A stretch of DNA of 64,000 nt from Streptomyces apocyni (lineage in GTDB: Bacteria > Actinomycetota > Actinomycetes > Streptomycetales > Streptomycetaceae): the NCBI RefSeq assembly GCF_009739465.1, contig NZ_WHOM01000044.1:62001-126000 (forward strand), written 5' to 3'. This document shows, one piece after another, positions 16,372-26,114 of the stretch; position 1 is the stretch's first letter, and the number at the start of each line of letters is the position of its first letter. The translations under genes were made by a program, and so were the position numbers. The notes beneath the pieces are model-generated. The model searched no databases, was not told where the DNA came from, and saw only the letters and a program-made list of their open reading frames with translations.

Positions 16372-17976
16372 ATGGAGCCGGGAGACAACCGTTTTGGACC
16401 AGGCTCGGTGCCGCCCCCACCTGGGCAGCCGCCCGCCTTCGGCCCGCCGCCCCCACCTCCGCTACCGCCCCCTCCCCCGGTCCAGCCCCCTGTGTCGCCG
16501 GATTCGGTGCGCGCGCTGGCCGTCGGGCTGCTCAACCTGAGCGGTCTTGGTCTCGGGTACGTCCTGCTGCGCCGCTGGCTGCTGGCCGTCGTGTGCTGGG
16601 CGGCCACGGCCGGGCTGCTGGTGCTCGCGCTGCCCGCCGACCCCGAGGGCATAGCGGGTCCGTGGGTGATCGCCTACGCGGTGTTCCTGCTGCTCGCCGC
16701 GGCCGACGGGGCGCGGCGCGCCTACCGTGCGGCCCTGCTGCTGCCGGTGCGGTCCCTGGTGGCCGCGGCCCTCGGGCTTGTCCTGCTCGCGATACCCGCG
16801 GGTGGCGCGGTGGCCTATGACTCCGCCAAGGACGAGGCGATGGAGAAGGTGCTCCTCGAACGCCTCGACAAGGCCGACGGGATGGTCAAGAGCGCTTCGG
16901 GCACCGCGTTCGCCCAGGCGAAGCCCGAATACCGGCTGGCCCTGCGGCGCTACCGCTCCCTGGGTGAGAAGCACCCGGGCTCGCGGGCCGGGAAGCTGGT
17001 GCCCAAGCGGCTGGACGCCTACTACCGGGCCGTGGCCGCGCCGTACCACGACAACGACCACTGCACGGCGATCGAGCCGCTGACGTATCTGCGGACCGTG
17101 CCGGACCAGGTGGACGGCAAGCTGCTCGGCGAGCTGGCCGACTGGCCCGACGACCCGCTGGCGACCTCGCTGTACGAGTGCGGGATGTCCAGTCTGGGCA
17201 GCAGGACGGCGGGGTCGACGGGTGGCGACCTGGGTGAACTGCTGCGCACGTTCCCGGAATCCGAGCAGGCCAAGAAGGTCGAGCCCGCGATCCGTAAGGA
17301 GATCAGGACCCAGGTCGCGCGACTCAAGGGCAGTGCGCCGTGCACGGCCACCGACCAGCTGCGCCGGATCGGCGGCACGGCCAAGAACCTGCCTGACGGC
17401 ACCGGCGACGCGCTGGGCCGGGACGTGGACAACGGGGTGGAGAACGGCACCTACGCCTGCGGAGTCGACCAGTTCAAAGACAAGAAGTTCAGTTCCGCCA
17501 AGCGCACGATGACCGACTTCGCCCGCGAGTACAAGAACAACGCGCGCACTCCGCAGGCCAAGAAGATCGCGATCGCCGCGGAGATCGCCGTCGCGCGCCC
17601 CTCGGCCGGGAAGAAGCTGCCCCGCGCGAGCAGTCCCGGCGGGGCCAAGATGGAGCTGGTCATCACCAACGACGCCCCGAAGCCGGTCGAGATCCTGTAC
17701 ACCGGCTCGATCACCGGCACCATCAAAATCCCGGCGTGCACCAACTGCAAGGAGTACGCCGACCGGACCGCCAGCAGGAAGAACGGCTGTGAAAGCGGCT
17801 CGAAGAAGTACCGGAAGACCACGCTGCGGCTGCCCGCGGGTGACTACCACTTCCTGGCCAAGTACGGCTTGGGCGTACGGGACATCGCCAGCGGCCGCGA
17901 CATCCGGCCCGGCTTCCGCTACACCACCTGCACGGTGATCGTCAGGGGCGGTTCGCTGGGGTCGCTGGGGCTGTGA
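16372..17976 (+). CDS. Pro-rich membrane protein with large external region, unknown function
   Basis: 534 residues. Residues 14-45 are nearly pure Pro/Gly/Phe (VPPPPGQPPAFGPPPP and on). Then come four hydrophobic segments between about 48 and 150 (ALAVGLLNLSGLGLGYVLL, LLAVVCWAATAGLLVLAL, VIAYAVFLLLAAADG, SLVAAALGLVLLAIPAGG). About 380 outside residues follow, with repeated Lys-rich blocks each holding a Cys-containing turn (DNDHCTAIEPL, LYECGMSS, SAPCTATDQL, YACGVDQF), reminiscent of TPR-like repeats. The C-terminal domain has CTNCKEYADR and a second Cys pair. The family is not known to me. It probably sits in the membrane with its repeats outside, and disulfides are likely. Confidence 0.75.
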   Translation: MEPGDNRFGPGSVPPPPGQPPAFGPPPPPPLPPPPPVQPPVSPDSVRALAVGLLNLSGLGLGYVLLRRWLLAVVCWAATAGLLVLALPADPEGIAGPWVIAYAVFLLLAAADGARRAYRAALLLPVRSLVAAALGLVLLAIPAGGAVAYDSAKDEAMEKVLLERLDKADGMVKSASGTAFAQAKPEYRLALRRYRSLGEKHPGSRAGKLVPKRLDAYYRAVAAPYHDNDHCTAIEPLTYLRTVPDQVDGKLLGELADWPDDPLATSLYECGMSSLGSRTAGSTGGDLGELLRTFPESEQAKKVEPAIRKEIRTQVARLKGSAPCTATDQLRRIGGTAKNLPDGTGDALGRDVDNGVENGTYACGVDQFKDKKFSSAKRTMTDFAREYKNNARTPQAKKIAIAAEIAVARPSAGKKLPRASSPGGAKMELVITNDAPKPVEILYTGSITGTIKIPACTNCKEYADRTASRKNGCESGSKKYRKTTLRLPAGDYHFLAKYGLGVRDIASGRDIRPGFRYTTCTVIVRGGSLGSLGL

Positions 17977-18142
17977 GTGCTGGCGTCCGGGGCGGGTGTC
18001 AGGTTCGGAGTTGAGGCCCAGAGGTGTGAGGCCCGGAGTTGTCAGGTTCGCGAGCGGCTCTGTGAGCGGGCCGACGCGGGCGGAGAACCGTTTCACCGCG
18101 TAGCTCGTCTTGGGAGGGACGAGGTCAAGCGGATGGGAAGCC

Positions 18143-19168
18143 ATGGTGGAGCGGGCGCACAGCGGTGCGACGTCGACGGTGAAGGCCGCGGTGCCCGGAT
18201 GGGTGGGGCGGTGGGTTCGGGGCGAGGACGCGAGGGGGCGATCGGCCTGGACGCGGGGGCGGGTGCTCGCCGCGCTCGCGGCGCTGACCGGCGCGCTCCT
18301 GGCGTTCCACCGGGCCGTGCCCAACTCCATCGGCCGGCTGGGCAGCTTGCTGGAAGCGTTCCTGCCCTGGCTCGGTGTGGTGGTCGCGGTGCTGTTCGGG
18401 CTGGCGCTGGTGCGTCGTTCGGCCACCGCGTTGGTGGCCCTGCTCTTGCCGATGGCGGCCTGGACGTACCTCTTCGGCGGGCTGCTGCTGCCTGGGGCGA
18501 AGCCCGGCGCGCACGACTTGGTCGTGGTGCAGCACAACGTCAGCGACGAGAACACCGACCCGGCGGGCACGGCCCATGTCTTGGCTGACGCCGAGCCCGA
18601 TCTCATCGCGCTGCAGGAGCTGGAACCCCCGGCGCTGGCGGTCTACGAGAGGACCCTGGCCTCGGACTACCCGTACCACGCGGTCCAGGGCACCGTCGGT
18701 CTCTGGTCGAAGCATCCGCTGACCGGCGCCCGGTCGTTGGACATCAAACCCCAGGGGATCGCGGATGGCTGGAGTCGCGGACTGCGGGCCGTGGTCCACG
18801 CACCTCACGGCAAGCTCGCGGCGTACGTCGCGCACCTGCCCTCGGTCCGCGTCGGTGCGAGCGGCTTCGCCTCCTCCTGGCGCGACGAGAGCGCCGACCT
18901 CCTGGGCAGGGCCATCGCCGCCGAGGAGCTGCGAACGGCGATCCTGTTGGGTGACCTCAACGGCACGGTCGAAGACCGGGGTCTGACCCCACTGACCTCA
19001 CGGATGAACGTGGCGGAACGCGGCTTCGCCTTCAGCTTTCCCACCGCCTTCCCACTGGCCCGAATCGACCAGGTCATGGCCCGCTCAGCCACCGTCGCCC
19101 AGATCCGCACCTTGCCCGCCACCGGCAGCGACCATCTGCCGGTCGCCGCCCAGATCACACTGCGCTGA
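18143..19168 (+). CDS. Membrane-anchored endonuclease/exonuclease/phosphatase-fold protein
   Basis: 341 residues. Three N-terminal membrane segments (VLAALAALTGALLAFH, EAFLPWLGVVVAVLFGLALV, ALVALLLPMAAWTYLFGG) are followed by an EEP domain facing outward. Catalytic motifs are VVVQHNVSDEN, LIALQELEP, LLGDLNGT and TGSDHLPV, the expected Asn, Glu, Asp-Asn and Asp-His of this metal-dependent phosphodiesterase fold. The layout is like the YafD group; the substrate may be a lipid, nucleotide or other phosphodiester and cannot be told. I chose the ATG at 18143; a TTG frame start at 18110 is possible. Confidence 0.82.
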   Translation: MVERAHSGATSTVKAAVPGWVGRWVRGEDARGRSAWTRGRVLAALAALTGALLAFHRAVPNSIGRLGSLLEAFLPWLGVVVAVLFGLALVRRSATALVALLLPMAAWTYLFGGLLLPGAKPGAHDLVVVQHNVSDENTDPAGTAHVLADAEPDLIALQELEPPALAVYERTLASDYPYHAVQGTVGLWSKHPLTGARSLDIKPQGIADGWSRGLRAVVHAPHGKLAAYVAHLPSVRVGASGFASSWRDESADLLGRAIAAEELRTAILLGDLNGTVEDRGLTPLTSRMNVAERGFAFSFPTAFPLARIDQVMARSATVAQIRTLPATGSDHLPVAAQITLR

Positions 19169-19189
19169 AAGAGCGGCACACCTCAGCCG

Positions 19190-19400
19190 GTGGACGTCAA
19201 CGAGGACCGGCTCGCCGCCGCCCGTACCATCGGTTGCGGCAGCGCGGTGGTCACACCCGTACCGGATCCAGCACGAGGAGATCGCTATCACCGGCTCCCT
19301 GACAGTCCCGCACAGCTACGAGCGCGGCGCCGAGTTGTTCGCCGCGGGAGGGCTCGACCCCGAGGTCTTCAAGGGTCGGAAGGTCCAGGTCCTGCCGTGA
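19190..19400 (+). pseudogene. Remnant of a zinc-type alcohol/polyol dehydrogenase
   Basis: The first 75 bp read as the end of a Rossmann fold (VDVNEDRLAAARTIGCGSAV). A different frame then gives HPYRIQHEEIAITGSL, with HSYERGAELFAAGGLDPEVF after it and GRKVQVLP before a TGA at 19398-19400. These are pieces of one medium-chain dehydrogenase, with the catalytic N-terminus missing and at least two internal deletions: between the Rossmann strand and HPYR, and between DPEVF and GRKVQ. Its stop overlaps the GTG of the kinase gene (GTGA), the relic of a dehydrogenase-kinase operon. The first frame happens to stay open into the kinase, which can mislead start calling. Confidence 0.75.
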
Positions 19401-20428
19401 CCGGCGGTCCCACCGCCCCTCGGGCGCTCGTCATCGGCGAGGCGCTGGTGGACGTCATCGCCGGGCCCGACGGCCCGCAGCGGAGCCACCCCGGTGGCAG
19501 CCCCGCCAACGTCGCGCTGGGTCTGGGCAGGCTCGGCCACCCGGTCCGGCTCGCCACCCGCGTGGGGCAGGACGACTTCGGCCAGCTGCTGCGAGACCAC
19601 CTGGAGCGCAGCGGCGTCGAGCTGTCGACGGGTTCCGTCGTCGACGCCCCCACCTCCACCGCGACCGCCGTACTCGACACCGCGGGGGCCGCGAACTACA
19701 CGTTCGACATCACCTGGGCACTGTCGGAGGCCGCCGAGGAATCGCTGCGCGACGGCCCGCCCGCGCACGTCCACACCGGGTCCATCGCCACCGCCCTGAG
19801 CCCTGGAGCCGACCAGGTCTTCCGCGCGCTGCACACCCTGCGGACCTCGGCCACCGTCTCCTACGACCCGAATCTGCGGCCCGCACTGCTGCGCTCCGCT
19901 GAACGGGAACGGGAACGGGAACGGGTGGAACAACTGGTCGCCGTCAGCGACGTGGTGAAGGCGAGCGAGGAGGACCTGGCCTGGCTCCACCCCGGCGAAG
20001 GCGTCAACGAGACGGCGGCCCGCTGGGCGCGTAGCGGCCCGGCGCTGGTCGTCGTCACTCTGGGCGCGGACGGCGCCCGAGCCTGGTGGCCACACGGCCG
20101 TCAGGATGTCGCGCCGGTGCTTGTCCGGGTGGCGGACACCGTGGGGGCGGGCGACGCGTTCATGGCCGGGTTGATCAGCCGCCTGCTGTACGGCGGTCTG
20201 CTGGGCGGCGGCCCCGGAGCCGGGGCGGCAACGGCCCGGGCGGCCCTCCGCGCGGCGACAGACACCGATCGGCTGCCCGCGGTGCTGCGCGACGCGCTGT
20301 CGGTGGCGGCCCGCGCGGCAGCACTCACGTGCGCACGCGAGGGGGCGGACCCGCCCACCGCGTCGAGACTGATGGCCCCGGCCGTGTTGGACCATGGCCT
20401 GGGCAGCGAGGCACACCAACGTGAGTGA
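19397..20428 (+). CDS. PfkB-family carbohydrate kinase (fructokinase-like)
   Basis: 343 residues from the GTG at 19397. The N-terminal PfkB signature is GGSPANVALGLGRLG and the C-terminal signature DTVGAGDAFMAG holds the catalytic Asp. The lid and substrate region (TFDITWAL and on) resembles fructokinases. It phosphorylates a sugar with ATP. An ERERERERV stretch comes from a GGGAAC repeat in the DNA near 19908. It was probably the second gene of an operon with a polyol dehydrogenase, which is now a remnant. It overlaps by a few bases the upstream region of the next gene. Confidence 0.88.
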   Translation: MTGGPTAPRALVIGEALVDVIAGPDGPQRSHPGGSPANVALGLGRLGHPVRLATRVGQDDFGQLLRDHLERSGVELSTGSVVDAPTSTATAVLDTAGAANYTFDITWALSEAAEESLRDGPPAHVHTGSIATALSPGADQVFRALHTLRTSATVSYDPNLRPALLRSAERERERERVEQLVAVSDVVKASEEDLAWLHPGEGVNETAARWARSGPALVVVTLGADGARAWWPHGRQDVAPVLVRVADTVGAGDAFMAGLISRLLYGGLLGGGPGAGAATARAALRAATDTDRLPAVLRDALSVAARAAALTCAREGADPPTASRLMAPAVLDHGLGSEAHQRE

Positions 20429-20439
20429 GGGACCGGGCT

Positions 20440-20919
20440 ATGACGAACGAACGTGAGCGCACGTCACCCCGGCTTCCTCCGCGTTGGTTCATCCGCCTCG
20501 CCTGGTCCGTACACCGCGGCCTGTACCGCGTCACCAGGGGCCGAGTCGGCCTGTGGCGTGCGCGGTCCAGACGCTGGGGTGCGCTGCGCCTGACCACTAC
20601 CGGGCGGCGCACCGGGCGTCGGCGCAGCGTGTTCGTCGGGTACTTCGAGGACGGTCCGCATCTCGTCACACTGGCGATGAACGGCTGGGGTGCCGCCGAG
20701 CCCGCCTGGTGGCTCAACCTCCAGGCGCACCCCGACGCGGAGGTCGAAGTCGCCGACGGGCCACGCCGAGTGACGGCCCGCGCCGCGGCGGGCGATGAAC
20801 GGGCGCGTCTATGGGCCCGCTGGCGCGAGATAGACGCGAACCTCGACGCCTACGCGGCGCTCCGACCGTACGAGACCACGGTGGTGATCCTGCAGCCACG
20901 GATCGAGCCCGAGCGATGA
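20440..20919 (+). CDS. Nitroreductase/quinone reductase family protein (F420-type, DUF385)
   Basis: 159 residues from the ATG at 20440 with GAGGGA upstream. The deazaflavin-dependent nitroreductase pattern is visible: [24 protein letters not shown], then LVTLAMNGWGAAEPAWWLNLQAHPD split over two strands, and a closing TTVVILQP. Relatives such as mycobacterial Ddn use F420H2 to reduce quinones or nitroaromatics; many others have no known substrate. It lies 11 bp after the kinase stop and may be cotranscribed with it. Confidence 0.85.
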   Translation: MTNERERTSPRLPPRWFIRLAWSVHRGLYRVTRGRVGLWRARSRRWGALRLTTTGRRTGRRRSVFVGYFEDGPHLVTLAMNGWGAAEPAWWLNLQAHPDAEVEVADGPRRVTARAAAGDERARLWARWREIDANLDAYAALRPYETTVVILQPRIEPER

Positions 20920-20942
20920 CCACGTCCTCCCCCTTCTTACGC

Positions 20943-21710
20943 TCACTTCGGGGGCTTGCGGGATCGCGCCAACCTGGCGGCGACGGTGCGGCGCGGTAGA
21001 TGTCGTACGGCCATCGCATACGCCTTGTACCGCCACCCGGTGATGCTGATGGGCTTGTTGTGACGCAGGTCCTTCAACGCCTGGTTCACGACGCTGTCTG
21101 CGTCCAGCCACGCCCAGGACGGCAGCAGACTGACGTCCATCTTCGCCCGCTGCTGGAATTCGGTACGGGTGAAGCCGGGGCACAGGGCCACCACGCGAAT
21201 GCCGTACGGCGCGAGGTCGACGCGGAGCGACTCGCTGAAGCTGGTGATCCAGGCTTTGGCGGCGCCGTAGGTTCCCGTGGGCAACAGGCCAGCCACGGAG
21301 GAGACGTTGAGGATGACCCCTCGCCGCCGACTGGTCATGCCGGGGATGGCCGCGTGGGTGAGGCGGAGAGGCACGCGGACCAGGAGATCCAGCATCCGCT
21401 CCTCGTCGTCGACCGGACTGTGGGGGAACGGAGCCGGGAGTCCGAAGCCAGCGTTGTTCACCAGGACGTCCACAGGGCGGTCGGGCGTGCTGAGACGTTC
21501 CTCGACCGTGCGGCACTGCGGTGGGTCGGTGAGGTCGGCTGCCAGGACGTCGACCGTCACACCGAACCGCGTCCGCAGGTCGGCGGCCGAGCGGTCCAGG
21601 CGGTCTTGGTCCCGGGCGACTATCACCAGGTCGCAGCCCATTTCCGCGAACCGGCGGGCGAAGGCGGCGCCGATGCCCGACGTGGCTCCGGTGATCAGAA
21701 CGGTGGTCAT
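20943..21710 (-). CDS. Short-chain dehydrogenase/reductase
   Basis: 255 residues from the ATG at 21710. The cofactor loop is TGATSGIGAAFA, then NNAG (LVNNAGFG), the catalytic Ser in NVSSVAG and the YxxxK pair in YGAAKAW. ARDQDRLDRSA after the second strand favours NADP(H). The classical SDR fold with a basic C-terminal end (RRTVAARLARSRKPPK) suggests the type often annotated as a ketoreductase or short-chain oxidoreductase. The substrate is unknown. It is convergent with the nitroreductase-fold gene and divergent from plsC. Confidence 0.9.
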   Translation of the reverse strand: MTTVLITGATSGIGAAFARRFAEMGCDLVIVARDQDRLDRSAADLRTRFGVTVDVLAADLTDPPQCRTVEERLSTPDRPVDVLVNNAGFGLPAPFPHSPVDDEERMLDLLVRVPLRLTHAAIPGMTSRRRGVILNVSSVAGLLPTGTYGAAKAWITSFSESLRVDLAPYGIRVVALCPGFTRTEFQQRAKMDVSLLPSWAWLDADSVVNQALKDLRHNKPISITGWRYKAYAMAVRHLPRRTVAARLARSRKPPK

Positions 21711-21941
21711 CAAACTCACTTGCTCCTGGATGTGGTTGCGGTGGGGCAGCCGCCCGCCCTGAACAGCACGATTAGCGTACTGAAGGGCCGTCAGGAAGGG
21801 CGGCACAGGGGCAGCATCGATCCGGCCGAAGACCGTTACACCCGACTCCGTCTGCGCCTACACTGAACCCGCTCGAACACCTCCTGACCTGCCCGAACGC
21901 GGCACCGGAGCCGATCCGGTAGAGTGAGAGGCGACGACCCT

Positions 21942-22712
21942 GTGTTCTATTACCTGCTCAAATACGTCTTGCTGGGGCCGCTGTTGCGGCTGTTGTTCCG
22001 GCCCAGGATCGAAGGTGTTGAGCAGGTCCCGGCGTCGGGTGCGGCGATCGTCGCGGGAAATCATCTGTCGTTCTCCGACCACTTTCTGATGCCTGCCGTC
22101 ATCAAACGGCGGATCACCTTTCTGGCGAAGGCCGAGTACTTCACGGGCCCCGGGATCAAGGGGCGGCTCGTCGCGTCGTTCTTCCGCAGCGCGGGCCAGA
22201 TCCCAGTGGACCGCTCCGGCAAGGAGGCGGGGAAGGCGGCGATCCGGGAGGGGCTCGGCGTGCTGCGGAAGGGTGAGCTGCTGGGTATCTATCCGGAGGG
22301 CACCCGCTCGCACGACGGGCGGCTCTACAAGGGCAAGGTCGGGGTCGCCGCGATGGCGATCAGAGCGGGCGTGCCGGTGGTGCCTTGCGCGATGATCGGT
22401 ACGTTCGAGGCGCAGCCGCCCGGGCAACTGATGCCGACCTTCAAGCGCGTGACGATCCGCTTCGGGAAGCCACTGGACTTCACGCGGTTCGCGGGCATGG
22501 ACAACGAGAAGGCCGCCCTGCGCGCGGTGACGGACGAAATCATGTACGCGATCCTCGAGTTGTCCGGGCAGGAGTACGTGGACCGCTACGCGGCCGAGGT
22601 GAAGGCCGAGGAACAGGCGGAGCGGGCTCAGCAGGAAAAGGAGAAGGGGAAGGACAAAGGGAAGCGGGAGGGGACGGGGAAGGGGAAGTTTCCGCGGATG
22701 CCGCTCAGTTGA
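21942..22712 (+). CDS. plsC: 1-acyl-sn-glycerol-3-phosphate acyltransferase
   Basis: 256 residues from a GTG at 21942 (product begins MFYYLLKYVLLGP); a GTG at 21924 in the same frame is an alternative. Acyltransferase motif I is NHLSFSDHF (HX4D), motif III is YPEGTRSHDG, and GRLYKGKVGVAAMA follows. It acylates lysophosphatidic acid at the membrane in phospholipid synthesis. The last 40 residues are very Lys/Glu-rich (EQAERAQQEKEKGKDKGKRE), a charged tail common in Streptomyces copies. Confidence 0.9.
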   Translation: MFYYLLKYVLLGPLLRLLFRPRIEGVEQVPASGAAIVAGNHLSFSDHFLMPAVIKRRITFLAKAEYFTGPGIKGRLVASFFRSAGQIPVDRSGKEAGKAAIREGLGVLRKGELLGIYPEGTRSHDGRLYKGKVGVAAMAIRAGVPVVPCAMIGTFEAQPPGQLMPTFKRVTIRFGKPLDFTRFAGMDNEKAALRAVTDEIMYAILELSGQEYVDRYAAEVKAEEQAERAQQEKEKGKDKGKREGTGKGKFPRMPLS

Positions 22713-22816
22713 GCTCTGCCGGACAGCCACGCGAGCGTCCGGATCAGCCATGGGAGTAATCCGCGCGGGGCGAAACCCCCTGGGGGTCAGGCGGCCTGCC
22801 GCGTACGGTCCACACC

Positions 22817-23860
22817 ATGAGGCATGCAGTGGTGATCGGGGCGACAGGGCAGATCGGGCGGGCCACGGTACTGGCGCTCGCTGAGGACGGCTGGGACGTG
22901 ACGGCCGCGTCCCGCGGGGGCGGGCGGGACGCGGCCTGGCCGACCACGGTGCGGGAGGCGCGGCTGGACCGGGAGGACGACGCGGCGCTGGCCGCTGCGG
23001 TGGGGGACGGCTGCGAACTGCTGGTCGACATGGTCGCCTTCCAGGCTCGGCACGCCCGGCAGTTGGCGGCGCTGGGCGACCGCGTCGGGTCGGCTGTCGT
23101 CCTGTCCAGCGTCTCCGTGTACGAGGACGATCAAGGTCGCGGCTTCGATACGCAGCTGGAGCCCAATGGGTTTCCCCGCTACCCCGTGCCGATTGCTGAG
23201 ACGCAGCGCACGGTGGCCGCGGGCGAAGTTACGTATTCCACCCGCAAGGTGGCCATCGAGCGGGAACTCCTCGCGGCGGGCGACCGGTTGCCGGTGACGC
23301 TCGTGCGCGCGGGCGCGGTGCACGGACCGTACTGTCGTACGCCGCGTGAACTGTACTTCGTCAAGCGGGTGCTGGACGGTCGGCGGACCCGTGTGCTGGC
23401 GCGTGGCGGGGCGAACCGTTTCCATCCGGTCAGCGTGCGCAACGTCGCCGAGCTGGTGCGCCTCGCCGCGGCGCGGCCGGGGTCGCGGGTGGTCAACGGC
23501 GGTGATCCCGAGGCGCCGACGGTCGCGGAGATCGGGGCGGCGATCGACTCGGCGATGGGCTTCGAGAGCGAGACGGTGCTGGTGGACGGTCCCCCGCCTG
23601 AGCCGCCTGTTGGGCTGACGCCCTGGGATGCAGAGCATCCCGTGGTGCTCGACATGGGCCTGGCCGAACGGGAGTTGGGCTACCAGCCCGTCACCACGTA
23701 CGCGGACTCGCTGCCCGAGACCGTGGAGTGGCTGGAGCGGCGGCTGCGTGGGGCGGCCCACTGGCGTGAAGCCTTCCCGAAGATGGCGGCGAACTACGAT
23801 CCGGGCGGCGATCTGTTCGACTACACCGCGGAGGACGCCTGGCTCAAGCTGAAGCGGTGA
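22817..23860 (+). CDS. NAD-dependent epimerase/dehydratase-like protein
   Basis: 347 residues with an extended-SDR nucleotide loop VVIGATGQIGRATVLALAED. The body has SSVSVYEDDQGRGF and, rather than a clean YxxxK, a YSTRKVAIE stretch that supplies Tyr and Lys (YSTRK). RFHPVSVRNVAELVRLAAA is the usual contact region. It most likely acts on a nucleotide sugar or is an NAD-binding regulator; the substrate is unknown. It stands alone between plsC and the convergent urease operon. Confidence 0.82.
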   Translation: MRHAVVIGATGQIGRATVLALAEDGWDVTAASRGGGRDAAWPTTVREARLDREDDAALAAAVGDGCELLVDMVAFQARHARQLAALGDRVGSAVVLSSVSVYEDDQGRGFDTQLEPNGFPRYPVPIAETQRTVAAGEVTYSTRKVAIERELLAAGDRLPVTLVRAGAVHGPYCRTPRELYFVKRVLDGRRTRVLARGGANRFHPVSVRNVAELVRLAAARPGSRVVNGGDPEAPTVAEIGAAIDSAMGFESETVLVDGPPPEPPVGLTPWDAEHPVVLDMGLAERELGYQPVTTYADSLPETVEWLERRLRGAAHWREAFPKMAANYDPGGDLFDYTAEDAWLKLKR

Positions 23861-23890
23861 CCGACCGATCAGCAAGCCAGCCAGCCAGGT

Positions 23891-24699
23891 TCAGCGGAGG
23901 AGGCGTACGGCTTCGTCCAGTGTCCGGCGCAGCCGCAGCGCGTCCGGCGCCACGGCGGTGACGAGTACCGCGGGTCCGGCGAGTGGGGTGAGCGCGGCGT
24001 ACTCGCCGAGGGTGCGGGGCTTCGGCGGATCGTCGGCGAACTCGGGGCGTACGGCTACCAGTTGTCCGACCGCCCGGTGCCCGCCCAGGACAGCGGGGCC
24101 GTCCCAGCCGCCGGGTGCTCCGGGGCCGCAGGCCAGTTCCTGATCGAGCAGCACGCGGCCCGCGTGACGCAGCGTCAGCCGGGTGGTCAGCCGCCCGGGC
24201 GGCTCGTCCGACCTGCCGAGCACCTGCTCCTCACGCAGCAGCAGCCGGGCGTGGGGGGCGAGTTCGGCGTGGGTGGTGACCCGCAGGTCACTCCCGTGGA
24301 CGGAGATCAACTGTTCCGGCAGCCAGTGCAGCTCAGCACCGTCCTCGACGGTGAGCCGTACGGCGTAGTGCGCGGGCTCTCCCGCCTGCCCCGGCAGCGC
24401 GATCGTCGCCGCCGCTGAGCCGATCCGCAGCCGGGCCCCGGCTCGTGCCTCGGCCTCGACGGTGAGGTGGTCCCCACCGAGCGGTCCGCTCATCGCACCG
24501 ACGAGGGTGACCTGGGCTTCGGCCCCGGCACCCCGGGTGCGACGTACGGCGAGCGGTCCCTCACCGGCGAGAACGGGCAGCACCGTGGACCCCCGACGCG
24601 GGTCCACCTCGGCGACGATCCGGGCGGTGGCCTGGACTCCCGCGATGTCCCGGACCCCTGCGGTGGCGAGGCCCACGGGCGCGAGGTCCGCTGGGGCGG

Positions 24700-24703
<4 letters not shown>
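23891..24703 (-). CDS. ureD: Urease accessory protein UreD
   Basis: 270 residues from the ATG at 24703, whose ATGA overlaps the ureG stop. Recognisable parts are [36 protein letters not shown] and [18 protein letters not shown]. UreD binds apo-urease and with UreF and UreG loads nickel into the active site, probably through an internal tunnel. It is the last gene of the operon. Confidence 0.9.
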
Positions 24704-25386
<683 letters not shown>

Positions 25387-25439
25387 GGTGCGGCTCCAAG
25401 AGGTCGCTTGGCGGTGGTAGGTCGGGGGGCAGGCGGCGC

Positions 25440-26114
25440 TCAGGACGCGAAGAGGCGTACGGGCCAGCCGCCGTGCGCCTCCGCGCTGATCTCGAGCAGC
25501 GGCGCGGAGGCGGCGGGCAGCGCGTCAGGGCCGTGGTCGAGCACGCGCCGGGCGGCGTCGGTCGCCTGGTCGGCGATGCGGTCGACGTCGGGCGCGAGTC
25601 GGGCCAGTACCGCGGTGGCGTCGAAGGGGTCCAGGCTGAGCAGCCGTACGGTCGCGGTCGCCGGGCCGCTGAGGGTCTCGTACGCGGCGCAGTACGCGGC
25701 GTCCGTGGGGCCGAGCGCCGCCGCGCGGGCGGTGAGTCCGAGCACCACGGGCTGGTGCGCGCCGCGTGGCCGGGCGGCGGCGAGTGCGTCGAGTTCGGCC
25801 GACGGCCAGGTGGCGCGAGCCGCTCGCATCAGCTGGCGGCCCAGCTTGCGGGCCGCCGTACGCAGCGCGGCCGACGGCGTACGGGCGTCCGCGGCCGCGT
25901 CCAGCTCCAGCGGGTCCACGCCGAGCGCGGCCGCCGCCGCGAGGGCCGCCGCGGTCAGGCCCGTGGTGTGCAGCCGCCCCCGGCAGAAGTCCGCGAGGCT
26001 CGCGGCGTCGGTGACGCGGCCCGCGGCGACCGCCGCCTCGGCGCCACCGGAGTGCGCGTGACCTCCGGCGGGGAAGCGGCCGTCGGCGAGTACCAGCAGT
26101 GCGGCTCGGGACAT
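25440..26114 (-). CDS. ureF: Urease accessory protein UreF
   Basis: 224 residues. The start [21 protein letters not shown] is the UreF signature (split here as read), with [10 protein letters not shown] and ending GWPVRLFAS. UreF bridges UreD and UreG and acts as the checkpoint for nickel delivery. Its ATG at 26114 overlaps the final base of the ureC stop, so translation is coupled. Confidence 0.93.
   Translation of the reverse strand: MSRAALLVLADGRFPAGGHAHSGGAEAAVAAGRVTDAASLADFCRGRLHTTGLTAAALAAAAALGVDPLELDAAADARTPSAALRTAARKLGRQLMRAARATWPSAELDALAAARPRGAHQPVVLGLTARAAALGPTDAAYCAAYETLSGPATATVRLLSLDPFDATAVLARLAPDVDRIADQATDAARRVLDHGPDALPAASAPLLEISAEAHGGWPVRLFAS

Noticed and set aside
19190..20428. 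One 412-residue kinase gene starting at 19190
   Set aside because: The first 69 codons are dehydrogenase relic sequence; the kinase fold starts at the GTG at 19397.
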